A DNA stretch of 6,242 nucleotides from Clostridia bacterium (lineage in GTDB: Bacteria; Bacillota_A; Clostridia; Oscillospirales; CAG-272): NCBI GenBank assembly GCA_017407885.1, contig JAFQVU010000140.1, positions 1 through 6,242 of the forward strand. Direction: 5' to 3'. Shown in pieces: positions 1-6,132 of the stretch. The stretch's first letter is position 1. Every line of letters begins with the position of its first letter. The translations under genes and the position numbers were made by a program. The notes beneath the pieces are model-generated. The model was not told where the DNA came from. It ran no database searches and saw only the letters and a list, made by a program, of their open reading frames with translations.

Positions 1-415
1 CAGCGTTCACCGCGCGCTTAACCTCACATACAATTGCCGCGGCGGTATCGGGCGTTTTAAGGAGTGCGGAGCCCTCGCCGTTGTTTGCAACCTTCGGTGC
101 GGGGCAGCCCATATTTATATCTATAGCAAGAGGGAGTTTCTTCGATTTGCAGTGTTTATATGAAGCAGATGCAATCTTTTCTGCCGCTTCAGCCATAATA
201 TGTGGCTCACTTCCGAATATCTGCACTGCAGTCGGCTCGCCTTCAAAAAGCTCGCCAAGCTCGGCAGTCTTCTTGTCTTCAAAATGTATCGCCTTTGCCG
301 AAAGCATTTCGGTATACATCATTTCCGCACCGAAATTGGCGCATATCGACCGAAACGCATGGTCAGTAACGCCTGCCATCGGCGCAAGCGCAATTTTATA
401 GTTTAGTTTTTCCAT
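1..415 (-). CDS. dusB: tRNA-dihydrouridine synthase (Dus family), N-terminal part, cut by the window edge
   Basis: This enzyme reduces specific uridines of tRNA to dihydrouridine with FMN and NAD(P)H in the cytoplasm. The reading frame from the ATG at 413-415 gives 138 residues and remains open at position 1; the family is about 310-340 residues, so more than half is missing. Visible family marks are the FMN-binding start ALAPMAGVTDHAFR (residues 9-22), QIFGSEPHIMAEAA (about 65-78), and the catalytic-loop signature DINMGCPAPKV (about 98-108). The cysteine of that signature is the known general acid of the family. It is followed by NNGEGSALLKTP. The start has AGGA six bases upstream (422-425). 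The gene is divergent from sleL. The family is certain from these motifs. The DusB subgroup is inferred from resemblance to the usual Firmicutes paralogue and is less sure. Confidence 0.93.
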   Translation of the reverse strand, partial: MEKLNYKIALAPMAGVTDHAFRSICANFGAEMMYTEMLSAKAIHFEDKKTAELGELFEGEPTAVQIFGSEPHIMAEAAEKIASASYKHCKSKKLPLAIDINMGCPAPKVANNGEGSALLKTPDTAAAIVCEVKRAVNA

Positions 416-445
416 AAAAAATCCTAAAAACTTTATTTATCTAAT

Positions 446-475
446 TTTATCGTATTTTTATTAACGAGCTGTGAA
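446..475 (-). promoter_or_regulatory. Possible sigma-A promoter of the dus gene
   Basis: Read on the minus strand, TTCACA (470-475, five of six matches to TTGACA) lies 18 bases before GATAAA (446-451, four of six matches to TATAAT). The surrounding sequence is AT-rich. It would put transcription start about 25 bases before the dus start codon. The -10 element is weak and AT-rich DNA gives such matches by chance, so this is only a candidate. Confidence 0.3.
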
Positions 476-505
476 TGAAAATCTTCCTGATTGTTATAAA
501 TACGA

Positions 506-534
506 GCATATTCGTGAATATTTTTACATACAAA
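506..534 (+). promoter_or_regulatory. Sigma-E-type (early mother-cell sporulation) promoter of sleL
   Basis: GCATATT (506-512) matches the Bacillus sigma-E -35 consensus KMATATT at every position. After a 14-base spacer comes CATACAAA (527-534), which matches the -10 consensus CATACAHT at seven of eight positions. Spacing is within the known 14-15 range. Transcription would start near 541, leaving a leader of about 40 bases with the ribosome binding site at 568-573. The nearest relatives of the downstream gene (yaaH/sleL) are known sporulation genes, and B. subtilis yaaH is sigma-E controlled, so context agrees with the motif. The assignment uses the Bacillus consensus; clostridial sigma-E recognises very similar sites. 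Confidence 0.7.
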
Positions 535-567
535 TCGGTAATGGGCATATCATGCCACTACACAGCG

Positions 568-573
568 AAAGGA
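568..573 (+). promoter_or_regulatory. Ribosome binding site that sets the sleL start at 583
   Basis: AAAGGA ends nine bases before the ATG at 583-585. The alternative in-frame ATG at 475 has no purine-rich Shine-Dalgarno stretch in front of it (the upstream bases read ACGAGCTGTGA) and lies before the predicted sigma-E promoter. This decides for 583. Confidence 0.75.
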
Positions 574-582
574 TATCCGATA

Positions 583-1833
583 ATGTATATTTACACTGTC
601 GTCCCAGGGGACACCCTCGCCGGAATCTCAACACGCCTCGGTCTTCCACAAAGCGTCATCGCTTATGCTAACGGACTTCGAGAGCCATACTCCCTTACGC
701 CCGGTCAGGCGCTTCTGATTCTGAACGGAGCACGAACCTACACAGTTCAGCCCGGGGATTCTATCTACACAATAGCCGCGCGTTTCGGTATAAGCGCGAA
801 TATGCTTTGGCGTATGAACCCCTCTCTCGCCGGCGGAAGCACGATTTACCCCGGTCAAACACTTGTTATATATCTTCCGCCAAACGAAAATCCGCCTCTT
901 ATTGCTACCGGATATGCATATCCGTTTATTAACACCGCCGTACTGCGCACCACGCTTCCCTACCTCGACTATCTCGCTATATTTAGCTACGGTTTTCGCG
1001 CTGACGGCAGTCTCGTTACGGCAGATGACGATGAGCTTTTAAGGATTGCCACAGAATACGGGGTGAAGCCCATGTTCGTTCTGACCTCGCTCGGTGATGA
1101 CGGTACATTCTCATCCGAAGCGGTATCGGAGATGCTGACATCCCCCACGGTGCAGGAAACGCTTATAAATAATATAGTCGAAACTGCTTCACGCAAGGGG
1201 TATGCTTCTGTAAATTCAGACCTCGAATACATACCACCCGAAGACCGCGAGGAGTACAATACCTTTATCAGAAATCTCGCCGATGCACTTCATGCAGTCG
1301 GCATTGAGCTGACGGTATCACTTGCGCCGAAGACTTCGGATGAACAGGCAGGGCTGCTTTATGAAGCAATAGATTATGCCGCGCTCGGAGCCGCCGCAGA
1401 CCGCGTGCTTCTCATGACATATGAGTGGGGCTACACCTATTCCGAGCCGCGAGCAGTCGCGCCTATTAACAATGTTGCGGCGGTAGTTGACTATGCACTG
1501 ACCGTAATCCCTCGCGAGAAAATCGACCTTGGTATGCCAAATTACGGCTACGACTGGCAACTTCCGTGGGTTGAGGGCACACCTGCCCGTGCAATTGGAA
1601 ATATCGCCGCGCAGGAGCTTGCAATCGAGCGCGGCGTGATGATAATGTACGACGAAACAGACGAGACTCCGTATTTCAACTATACAGCTGAAGATAGCTC
1701 CCAACGTGTTGTATGGTTCGAGGATGCACGCTCGGTTGCATCAAAGCTTGAACTTGCACGAAGCCGTGAACTCGGCGGCATCGGGATATGGCAGATAAAG
1801 CGTTGGTTTCCACAGCTCTGGCTGCAAACGTGA
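583..1833 (+). CDS. sleL: SleL/YaaH-type spore cortex-lytic N-acetylglucosaminidase (LysM-LysM-GH18)
   Basis: Family members bind spore peptidoglycan through LysM repeats and cleave muramic-delta-lactam cortex fragments as N-acetylglucosaminidases during germination. The protein is 416 residues, close to the roughly 430 usual for SleL/YaaH. LysM 1 is about residues 2-46 (TVVPGDTLAGIS ... LTPGQALLI) and LysM 2 about 53-97 (TVQPGDSIYTIA ... IYPGQTLVIY). The GH18 barrel runs from about 107 to 409 and includes MTYEWGYTYSEP (about 278-289), a typical SleL strand, and the closing GGIGIWQIKRW. Catalytic Glu215 and Asp213 are present in VNSDLEYIPPED, but the usual first Asp-Gly of the signature reads Ala-Ser (see findings). 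Starting at 583 places the first LysM at residue 2, as in relatives. Starting at 475 would add 36 mostly hydrophobic residues that relatives lack. The gene is transcribed alone and ends 4 bp from the convergent PHP gene. Family assignment is firm; exact activity is inferred. Confidence 0.9.
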   Translation: MYIYTVVPGDTLAGISTRLGLPQSVIAYANGLREPYSLTPGQALLILNGARTYTVQPGDSIYTIAARFGISANMLWRMNPSLAGGSTIYPGQTLVIYLPPNENPPLIATGYAYPFINTAVLRTTLPYLDYLAIFSYGFRADGSLVTADDDELLRIATEYGVKPMFVLTSLGDDGTFSSEAVSEMLTSPTVQETLINNIVETASRKGYASVNSDLEYIPPEDREEYNTFIRNLADALHAVGIELTVSLAPKTSDEQAGLLYEAIDYAALGAAADRVLLMTYEWGYTYSEPRAVAPINNVAAVVDYALTVIPREKIDLGMPNYGYDWQLPWVEGTPARAIGNIAAQELAIERGVMIMYDETDETPYFNYTAEDSSQRVVWFEDARSVASKLELARSRELGGIGIWQIKRWFPQLWLQT

Positions 1834-1857
1834 CGTGTTATTCTAAAATAACGTTTG
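1825..1857. terminator. Imperfect hairpin between the convergent sleL and PHP genes, a weak bidirectional terminator candidate
   Basis: CAAACG (1825-1830) and TTATT (1838-1842) pair with AATAA (1847-1851) and CGTTTG (1852-1857) around a CTAA loop. The left arm has a seven-base bulge that contains the sleL stop codon TGA. The PHP stop codon, on the other strand, falls inside the inner stem. There is no clear T-tract on either side and the inner stem is AT-only, so rho-independent termination here is uncertain. No better terminator is visible between the genes. Confidence 0.3.
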
Positions 1858-2725
1858 TATATCCGTATTTCCCCTCGGAATCGCAGATTTCAGCACGGAC
1901 AAATTTTGCTCCCTTATTTATCTTGAAGCGTGCTTCATATATCGGTTCACCGTCAGCCACAGTCGAACGGCATGCTTCATAAGGAAGCGCGGTAAAAAAT
2001 GTGATGCGCTGTGCTCCTGTTTCACAGGTGACTACAACCTCATCACCCTCTCGTCTACATGTAAAAAACGGTCCTTGAGTAGCGATAAACTTTCCCTCGC
2101 GCAGTGCGCTCATGATGTTTTCGGTATTGAGCGGCTTATTTTCAAGATTTACCATGATATATGCAAGTCCGACTTCACCTTTGTGAAAATGCGTGTCATC
2201 GGCGGCGACAAGCGGCAGTGTGTAACCTCTCACCGCAAGGTCGTCGATAACAATGCCCGAATACGGCCGGCAGTTGAACGGAACATCTGATATGGAATTG
2301 TATATCTCCGTCGCAAATATTCCGTGAAGCGGCATTATCTTGTCGTAAGTATTCATCGACCATGCAGGGTGCGCAAGAATCGCCAAACCGCCGCATTCGT
2401 TTATTTTATCTATAGCGGTCTGCGTGTCATCGGAGCGCTCCACGCTCGGCGCATCGTTCATGCCTATACCGACGATATGAAAAACGCCCGAAAGCACATC
2501 TCTGCCGCCGAAATCGTATTCAATACCCGAGAGGACAACAAGCCCCGACGGATCGTTATCACAGCCTTCTCCGAATTGCCAATGATCCGTAAGCGCAATA
2601 AAATCATATCCTAACGCCCGGTAGATGCTTTTTGTATCTTCGGGCGTTTTTGCGCCGTCGGTAATGGTTGTATGTGTATGAAGATTACCGCGGTACCAGC
2701 GGTTTCCGTGTTTGTCGATGTACAT
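1838..2725 (-). CDS. PHP-domain metallohydrolase, CehA/McbA-like
   Basis: PHP enzymes bind two or three metal ions and hydrolyse phosphoester bonds; substrates range from DNA and nucleotides to small phosphates. The 295-residue protein carries the fold's metal ligands in order: H16 and H18 in NLHTHTTITD, D23, H48 in ALTDHW, E69 in SGIEYD, H83 in FHIVGIG, H119 in LAHPAW, and D177 with H179 in ADDTHF. Residues from about 220 to the end contain no such motifs and look like a beta-strand domain, as is common at the C-terminus of CehA/McbA-type proteins. There is no signal peptide, so it should be cytoplasmic. The ATG has AAAGGAG eight bases upstream (2734-2740). It starts 24 bp after the helicase stop codon, so both are probably one transcript. 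The substrate cannot be told from sequence; a nuclease or nucleotide phosphatase role is suggested only by the neighbour. Confidence 0.85.
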   Translation of the reverse strand: MYIDKHGNRWYRGNLHTHTTITDGAKTPEDTKSIYRALGYDFIALTDHWQFGEGCDNDPSGLVVLSGIEYDFGGRDVLSGVFHIVGIGMNDAPSVERSDDTQTAIDKINECGGLAILAHPAWSMNTYDKIMPLHGIFATEIYNSISDVPFNCRPYSGIVIDDLAVRGYTLPLVAADDTHFHKGEVGLAYIMVNLENKPLNTENIMSALREGKFIATQGPFFTCRREGDEVVVTCETGAQRITFFTALPYEACRSTVADGEPIYEARFKINKGAKFVRAEICDSEGKYGYTNVILE

Positions 2726-2733
2726 TGGAATAT

Positions 2734-2740
2734 CTCCTTT
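2734..2740 (-). promoter_or_regulatory. Strong ribosome binding site for the PHP gene in the helicase-PHP junction
   Basis: AAAGGAG on the minus strand, eight bases before the ATG at 2723-2725, lies in the 24-bp gap after the helicase stop. The gap is too short for a separate promoter plus leader. This supports co-transcription with independent translation initiation. Confidence 0.7.
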
Positions 2741-2749
2741 ATATAGTTG

Positions 2750-5149
2750 TTACTCTGTCTCTTCCCAAAATTCAGCAAGTGCGCCTTCAAGCGCCTCTGC
2801 TGTCGGGGCAAGTCTTATGCCTTTTATATGGTCTGTAAGCAGACGCGAATATTGTGGAGTAGCGTATCGGTCGTCTATCAAAATACACACGCCCCTATCC
2901 TCTTCCGAGCGTATAACACGCCCTATCGCCTGCAGCACTTTATTCATCGCAGGATAGAGATATGCGTACTCAAAGCCTGCCTCACGAGTCTCATTAAAAT
3001 AATCGGCGATTATGTTTGTTTCAAGATTGAGTCTTGCAAGTCCGGTGCCAACAACAACAGTACCGATAAGCTTTTCGCCGGCAAGGTCGATACTCTCGGA
3101 AAACATTCCGCCAAGCACCGCAAATCCGACAACAGCATCGCCCTCTCTGAAAGCGTCAAGGAACTTGCGACGCTGTTCGGCGGTCATATCCGGCTTCTGC
3201 ACACGTATGCGCGCCGAGGGATCGTATTTACTGTACGCAAAAGCTACTCGCCGGAGCATCTCATATGATGGAAGAAAAACAAGATAGTTTCCATAGCGCG
3301 AATTGACAACTGTATCTATTATCTCAACCACCGCGGATAGCGTGCGGTCTCTGTCCGCGTACCGGAGCGATATCTTGTTCATTATAGCGCAAAACAGCTG
3401 CTCACGGTTAAAGGGGGACGGCAAAGTAAGCGTCCCTGCCTTTTTGCATCCGAGCAAGTCGGAAAAATACTCCATCGGCTTGAGAGTAGCCGAAAAAAGA
3501 ACCGCAGAATGCACACGATTAAGCCGCATATTTATAAGACGTGACGGATCAATGCATATTACACGCACCCGTACACGCTCTCCGTGCATCTCTGCAAGAT
3601 GCCAGAAATGAGAATCCGAACGCTTTATCGCATCCGCGAAACGCTTCGCCTCAAATGCGGACTCTCGCACTGACGCAGCCAGATTCCGCGCGCCGAACGG
3701 CACCTCTGCGGCATTATCTCCGTTTACACGAAGCCACTGCATTGCGGCGGCAAAAAATTCGCGTGCGGCAATTGCCGCATCCGAAAACGGCTCGCGTGAC
3801 AGATATGTGCCACATTCGTCATTCCCGTCAAAATATCGGTTCTCAACGCATTTTTTACGAAGCGAGTACAAGCTATCGTATATATGTTTGAGCGGTAAAT
3901 ACAGAATAAAATCACTCTCGGGAATAAGCTTTAACATTCCCCCGTATATACTCGAAGAAAGTTCCGCCGAGTACATTTCTCTGGCACGCTCAACAAGATC
4001 ATGCGCCTCGTCGATGAGCGCAATATTCTGTGACGGATCACAGTCATCATCGAAGAAACGGCGAAGGAAAACACGCGGATCAAAAAGATAGTTGCAGTCA
4101 CAGATAATTATATCGCAGTACATCGCCGCGTCAAGCATAAGCTCATACGGACATACGCAGTGTGCACGCGCGACCTCGTCTACGGCTTCCTTTGTGATAT
4201 CCCCATCACGCGTTAGAAGCTCATATAGCGCATTATTAGCGCGCGTATAATGATCGTGAGAATAAGGGCACACCATGCTCGAACAATCGTGGACAGAATC
4301 ATGGCAGAAACAGCATTTTTCCTTGGCATATAAAGTTATTCGGCGCGCTTTTAGTCCGTGCTCGCGCATAATATCAAACGCCGCGCTCGGAGCTTCCCCT
4401 ACTGAAGACTTTGGTGTAAGATAAAAAATTCTGCGCCCAGCTCCTTCACCTATGGCTTTGACGGCACCGTAGCAGACCGAAAGTGTTTTTCCGATTCCGG
4501 TGGGTGCTTGTACAAGAAGGCGCTTGCCTTTTCGTACCGCGGCAAATGTATCGAGGATAATGTCCTGTTGACCGAGTCGGTAGTCATGATGCGGAAACTT
4601 TATTTTTTTAGCCGACGCGGTGAATTTTTTAAATTCGTCTGCTTCAAGCTTCGCAAACCGACTGTACTCTTCAAGAAGTCCTACAACACGTCCGCGCAGT
4701 TCAGCAAGAGACCGCACATTATCGTAATACTCACATTCGAGCGTATCTGTTGAAACAAATGTCAAACGCACAGCAGCACGCTCATAACCGTGTGCGGCGG
4801 CATACATATATGCGTAACATTCCGCCTGCGCACTATATTCGGGATAGTCGGATACTCTTACGGTGTTGAGAGATCGTGAAGTGGATTTTATCTCATCGAC
4901 AATCACGCCGCTTCCGTTGTCGATAATTCCATCGGCACGTCCGGTAAGATGAAATGATAAATCGCCGAGAGTTATCTCACATTCAAGCGGCACTTCTGGT
5001 ATATATCCCTCGGGGGCACGTGACTGAACAAGCTGATGCAATTTAGTGCCTTGTCTGAGGCGTGAAAAGCTTGCAATCGGTCTGTCAACACTGCCGGAGC
5101 GCATAACGAATCCAACAAGCTCACGAACCGATATATCAACCCTTGCCAC
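2750..5149 (-). CDS. Fusion of a RecB/Cas4-like PD-(D/E)XK nuclease and an XPD/DinG-type iron-sulfur helicase
   Basis: This is a predicted DNA helicase-nuclease, 799 residues from the GTG at 5149. Residues 1 to about 185 form a PD-(D/E)XK nuclease: H38 in GTKLHQ, D73 in TGRADG, the acidic and lysine residues of VDEIKS (D85, E86, K88), and Q108/Y112 of the QxxxY motif in QAECYAY. The helicase follows: Walker A QAPTGIGKT (214-222), a cysteine cluster (KCCFC near 279-282, C289, C294, and HCVCPYEL with C333) matching the four-cysteine 4Fe-4S region of XPD, DEAH box LIDEAHDL (378-385), motif III FSATL (552-556), and motif VI QAIGRVIRS (740-748). Relatives with this helicase unwind DNA 5' to 3' and act in repair. 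B. subtilis and S. aureus DinG carry a DnaQ-like exonuclease domain instead, so this is not classical DinG. It is the first gene of a two-gene operon with PHP. Domain calls are firm; the biological role is inferred. Confidence 0.9.
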   Translation of the reverse strand: MARVDISVRELVGFVMRSGSVDRPIASFSRLRQGTKLHQLVQSRAPEGYIPEVPLECEITLGDLSFHLTGRADGIIDNGSGVIVDEIKSTSRSLNTVRVSDYPEYSAQAECYAYMYAAAHGYERAAVRLTFVSTDTLECEYYDNVRSLAELRGRVVGLLEEYSRFAKLEADEFKKFTASAKKIKFPHHDYRLGQQDIILDTFAAVRKGKRLLVQAPTGIGKTLSVCYGAVKAIGEGAGRRIFYLTPKSSVGEAPSAAFDIMREHGLKARRITLYAKEKCCFCHDSVHDCSSMVCPYSHDHYTRANNALYELLTRDGDITKEAVDEVARAHCVCPYELMLDAAMYCDIIICDCNYLFDPRVFLRRFFDDDCDPSQNIALIDEAHDLVERAREMYSAELSSSIYGGMLKLIPESDFILYLPLKHIYDSLYSLRKKCVENRYFDGNDECGTYLSREPFSDAAIAAREFFAAAMQWLRVNGDNAAEVPFGARNLAASVRESAFEAKRFADAIKRSDSHFWHLAEMHGERVRVRVICIDPSRLINMRLNRVHSAVLFSATLKPMEYFSDLLGCKKAGTLTLPSPFNREQLFCAIMNKISLRYADRDRTLSAVVEIIDTVVNSRYGNYLVFLPSYEMLRRVAFAYSKYDPSARIRVQKPDMTAEQRRKFLDAFREGDAVVGFAVLGGMFSESIDLAGEKLIGTVVVGTGLARLNLETNIIADYFNETREAGFEYAYLYPAMNKVLQAIGRVIRSEEDRGVCILIDDRYATPQYSRLLTDHIKGIRLAPTAEALEGALAEFWEETE

Positions 5150-5154
5150 AACAC

Positions 5155-5163
5155 TCACCTCCC
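5155..5163 (-). promoter_or_regulatory. Near-perfect ribosome binding site that sets the helicase start at a GTG
   Basis: GGGAGGTGA on the minus strand is complementary to the 3' end of 16S rRNA over eight or more bases and ends five bases before the GTG at 5147-5149. The longer frame from the ATG at 5270-5272, or from an ATG at 5189-5191, has no comparable site, and the added residues do not resemble the nuclease domain. The coding start is therefore GTG at 5149, giving VARVDISVRELV as N-terminus (initiator Val read as Met). Confidence 0.8.
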
Positions 5164-5221
5164 GAAAATTACTTATTTCAGTATATCGCATAAATGTTAC
5201 ATTCGTATGAACAAATATGAT

Positions 5222-5230
5222 TTTATAGCA
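5222..5230 (-). promoter_or_regulatory. Possible extended -10 promoter for the helicase-PHP operon
   Basis: Minus-strand TGCTATAAA (5222-5230) fits an extended -10 element (TGnTATAAT with one mismatch). No TTGACA-like -35 lies at 16-18 bases. A second -10-like TATACT occurs at 5180-5185, also without a good -35. One of them may serve the operon, but the region is AT-rich and the call is weak. Confidence 0.25.
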
Positions 5231-5280
5231 CTGCTTTATCACAAGCACGCTGCCGTCAATGGGATTTTTCACCGAAAACC

Positions 5281-5309
5281 TTGAAATCTGTATAAATTTA
5301 TGCTATACT
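5281..5309 (+). promoter_or_regulatory. Sigma-A promoter with extended -10 for the tagA-thyX operon
   Basis: TTGAAA (5281-5286, five of six matches to TTGACA) is followed by exactly 17 bases and then TATACT (5304-5309, five of six matches to TATAAT). The -10 is preceded by TGC, forming an extended -10. Transcription would start near 5316, leaving a leader of about 34 bases that carries the GAAGGA ribosome binding site (5334-5339). No operator-like repeat overlaps it, so it looks constitutive and vegetative. Confidence 0.75.
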
Positions 5310-5349
5310 ATATTCATATGTAATCTTTTATACGAAGGATATTATATTT

Positions 5350-6132
5350 ATGCCAGAGAAAATCGTGATACGAGGAGTCGGGGTTGACAACGTCACCCTC
5401 GAAGATGCCGCAAATATATGCAAGGGTTTCGTTGAAGCTCCGGACTGTCTTGGTCGTGCGGTATTCACTCCAAACAGCGAAATAATACAGGCGTGTGTTG
5501 AGGATGAAAGTCTATATTCCGTCATCAACCGGGCCGATCTTGTGACTCCGGACGGGATTGGCGTCATTTATGCGTCAAAGATACTCAAACGTCCGCTCAA
5601 GGCAAAATGCGCAGGCTATGAGCTTGGACTTGAAATGGTTAAATATTCAAACGAGAGCGGCGCAAAAATCTTCTTTCTCGGCGGAAAGCCCGGTATTGCA
5701 GAGGCGGCAAAAGCCAAACTGCTCGAAACATATCCAAATGCCAACATAGTCGGCACACATGACGGATATTTCAAAAAAGAAGGCGAAGAAAATGATGCCG
5801 TTATTTCCGAGATCAACGCCGCAGCTCCTGACATACTTTATGTTTGTCTCGGCGTACCTGTGCAGGAAAAATGGATACTCGCAAACCGTGAAAGACTTAC
5901 CTCTGTCAAGCTTTGCCTTGCGCTCGGCGGCAGTCTTGACGGATACAGCGGAAACGTCAAACGAGCTCCGAAAATCTTTATAAATCTCGGTCTTGAATGG
6001 TTCTACCGACTCATATGCCAGCCATCACGAATCGGCAGAATGATGAAGCTGCCTAAATTCTTATTTGGTGTAGTTTGGTTCAGAATAAGCGGCAAATATA
6101 AGAACGATACTATGAAAGGGATAGTACAATGA
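5350..6132 (+). CDS. tagA: WecG/TagA/CpsF-family (GT26) N-acetylmannosaminyl-type glycosyltransferase
   Basis: Family members transfer a UDP-linked amino sugar, ManNAc in TagA, onto an undecaprenyl-diphosphate-GlcNAc lipid at the inner membrane face, starting wall teichoic acid or related surface glycans. The 260-residue protein is full length. Visible motifs are FTPNSEII (39-46) with T40, VTPDGIGV (65-72) with the presumed catalytic base D68, FFLGGKPG (108-115), GTHDGYF (135-141), LGVPVQEKW (167-175) and GGSLDGYSGNVKRAP (193-207). The C-terminal membrane-associating tail has R220, R227 and R230, the same spacing as the arginines known to matter in Thermoanaerobacter TagA; T40 and D68 also keep that enzyme's spacing. 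There is no transmembrane helix. The ATG follows GAAGGA by ten bases. Its stop overlaps the thyX start. The donor sugar cannot be read from sequence, so an exopolysaccharide role is possible. Confidence 0.9.
   Translation: MPEKIVIRGVGVDNVTLEDAANICKGFVEAPDCLGRAVFTPNSEIIQACVEDESLYSVINRADLVTPDGIGVIYASKILKRPLKAKCAGYELGLEMVKYSNESGAKIFFLGGKPGIAEAAKAKLLETYPNANIVGTHDGYFKKEGEENDAVISEINAAAPDILYVCLGVPVQEKWILANRERLTSVKLCLALGGSLDGYSGNVKRAPKIFINLGLEWFYRLICQPSRIGRMMKLPKFLFGVVWFRISGKYKNDTMKGIVQ

Noticed and set aside
81..401. Plus-strand open frame of 106 codons at the left edge
   Set aside because: It is antisense to the dus gene, whose family motifs are unmistakable on the minus strand.
475..582. Hydrophobic N-terminal extension of the sleL frame, possibly a signal peptide or membrane anchor
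   Set aside because: The stretch has no ribosome binding site, contains the sigma-E promoter elements, and precedes a well-placed site and start at 583. SleL/YaaH relatives start at the first LysM. The hydrophobic residues come from AT-rich non-coding DNA.
2747..3268. Open frame of 173 codons on the plus strand opposite the helicase
   Set aside because: It lies wholly antisense to a well-supported gene, has no convincing start site, and its translation shows no recognisable domain. The other plus-strand frames between 3012 and 4753 are the same kind of shadow.
2750..5149. Cas4 or other CRISPR adaptation gene, suggested by the PD-(D/E)XK plus QxxxY motifs
   Set aside because: The domain is fused to an XPD-type helicase, there is no cas1, cas2 or repeat array in the window, and the Cas4 cysteine pattern is not evident in the nuclease part.
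5196..5212. Imperfect inverted repeat GTTACAT ... ATGAAC in the divergent region, possibly an operator
   Set aside because: The arms match only with a one-base bulge, are six bases long, and lie in AT-rich DNA where such repeats arise by chance. No regulator gene is adjacent.
5150..5272. Extra 41 residues at the helicase N-terminus
   Set aside because: The GTG at 5149 has a near-perfect ribosome binding site; the upstream codons resemble no nuclease segment and cover the divergent promoter region.
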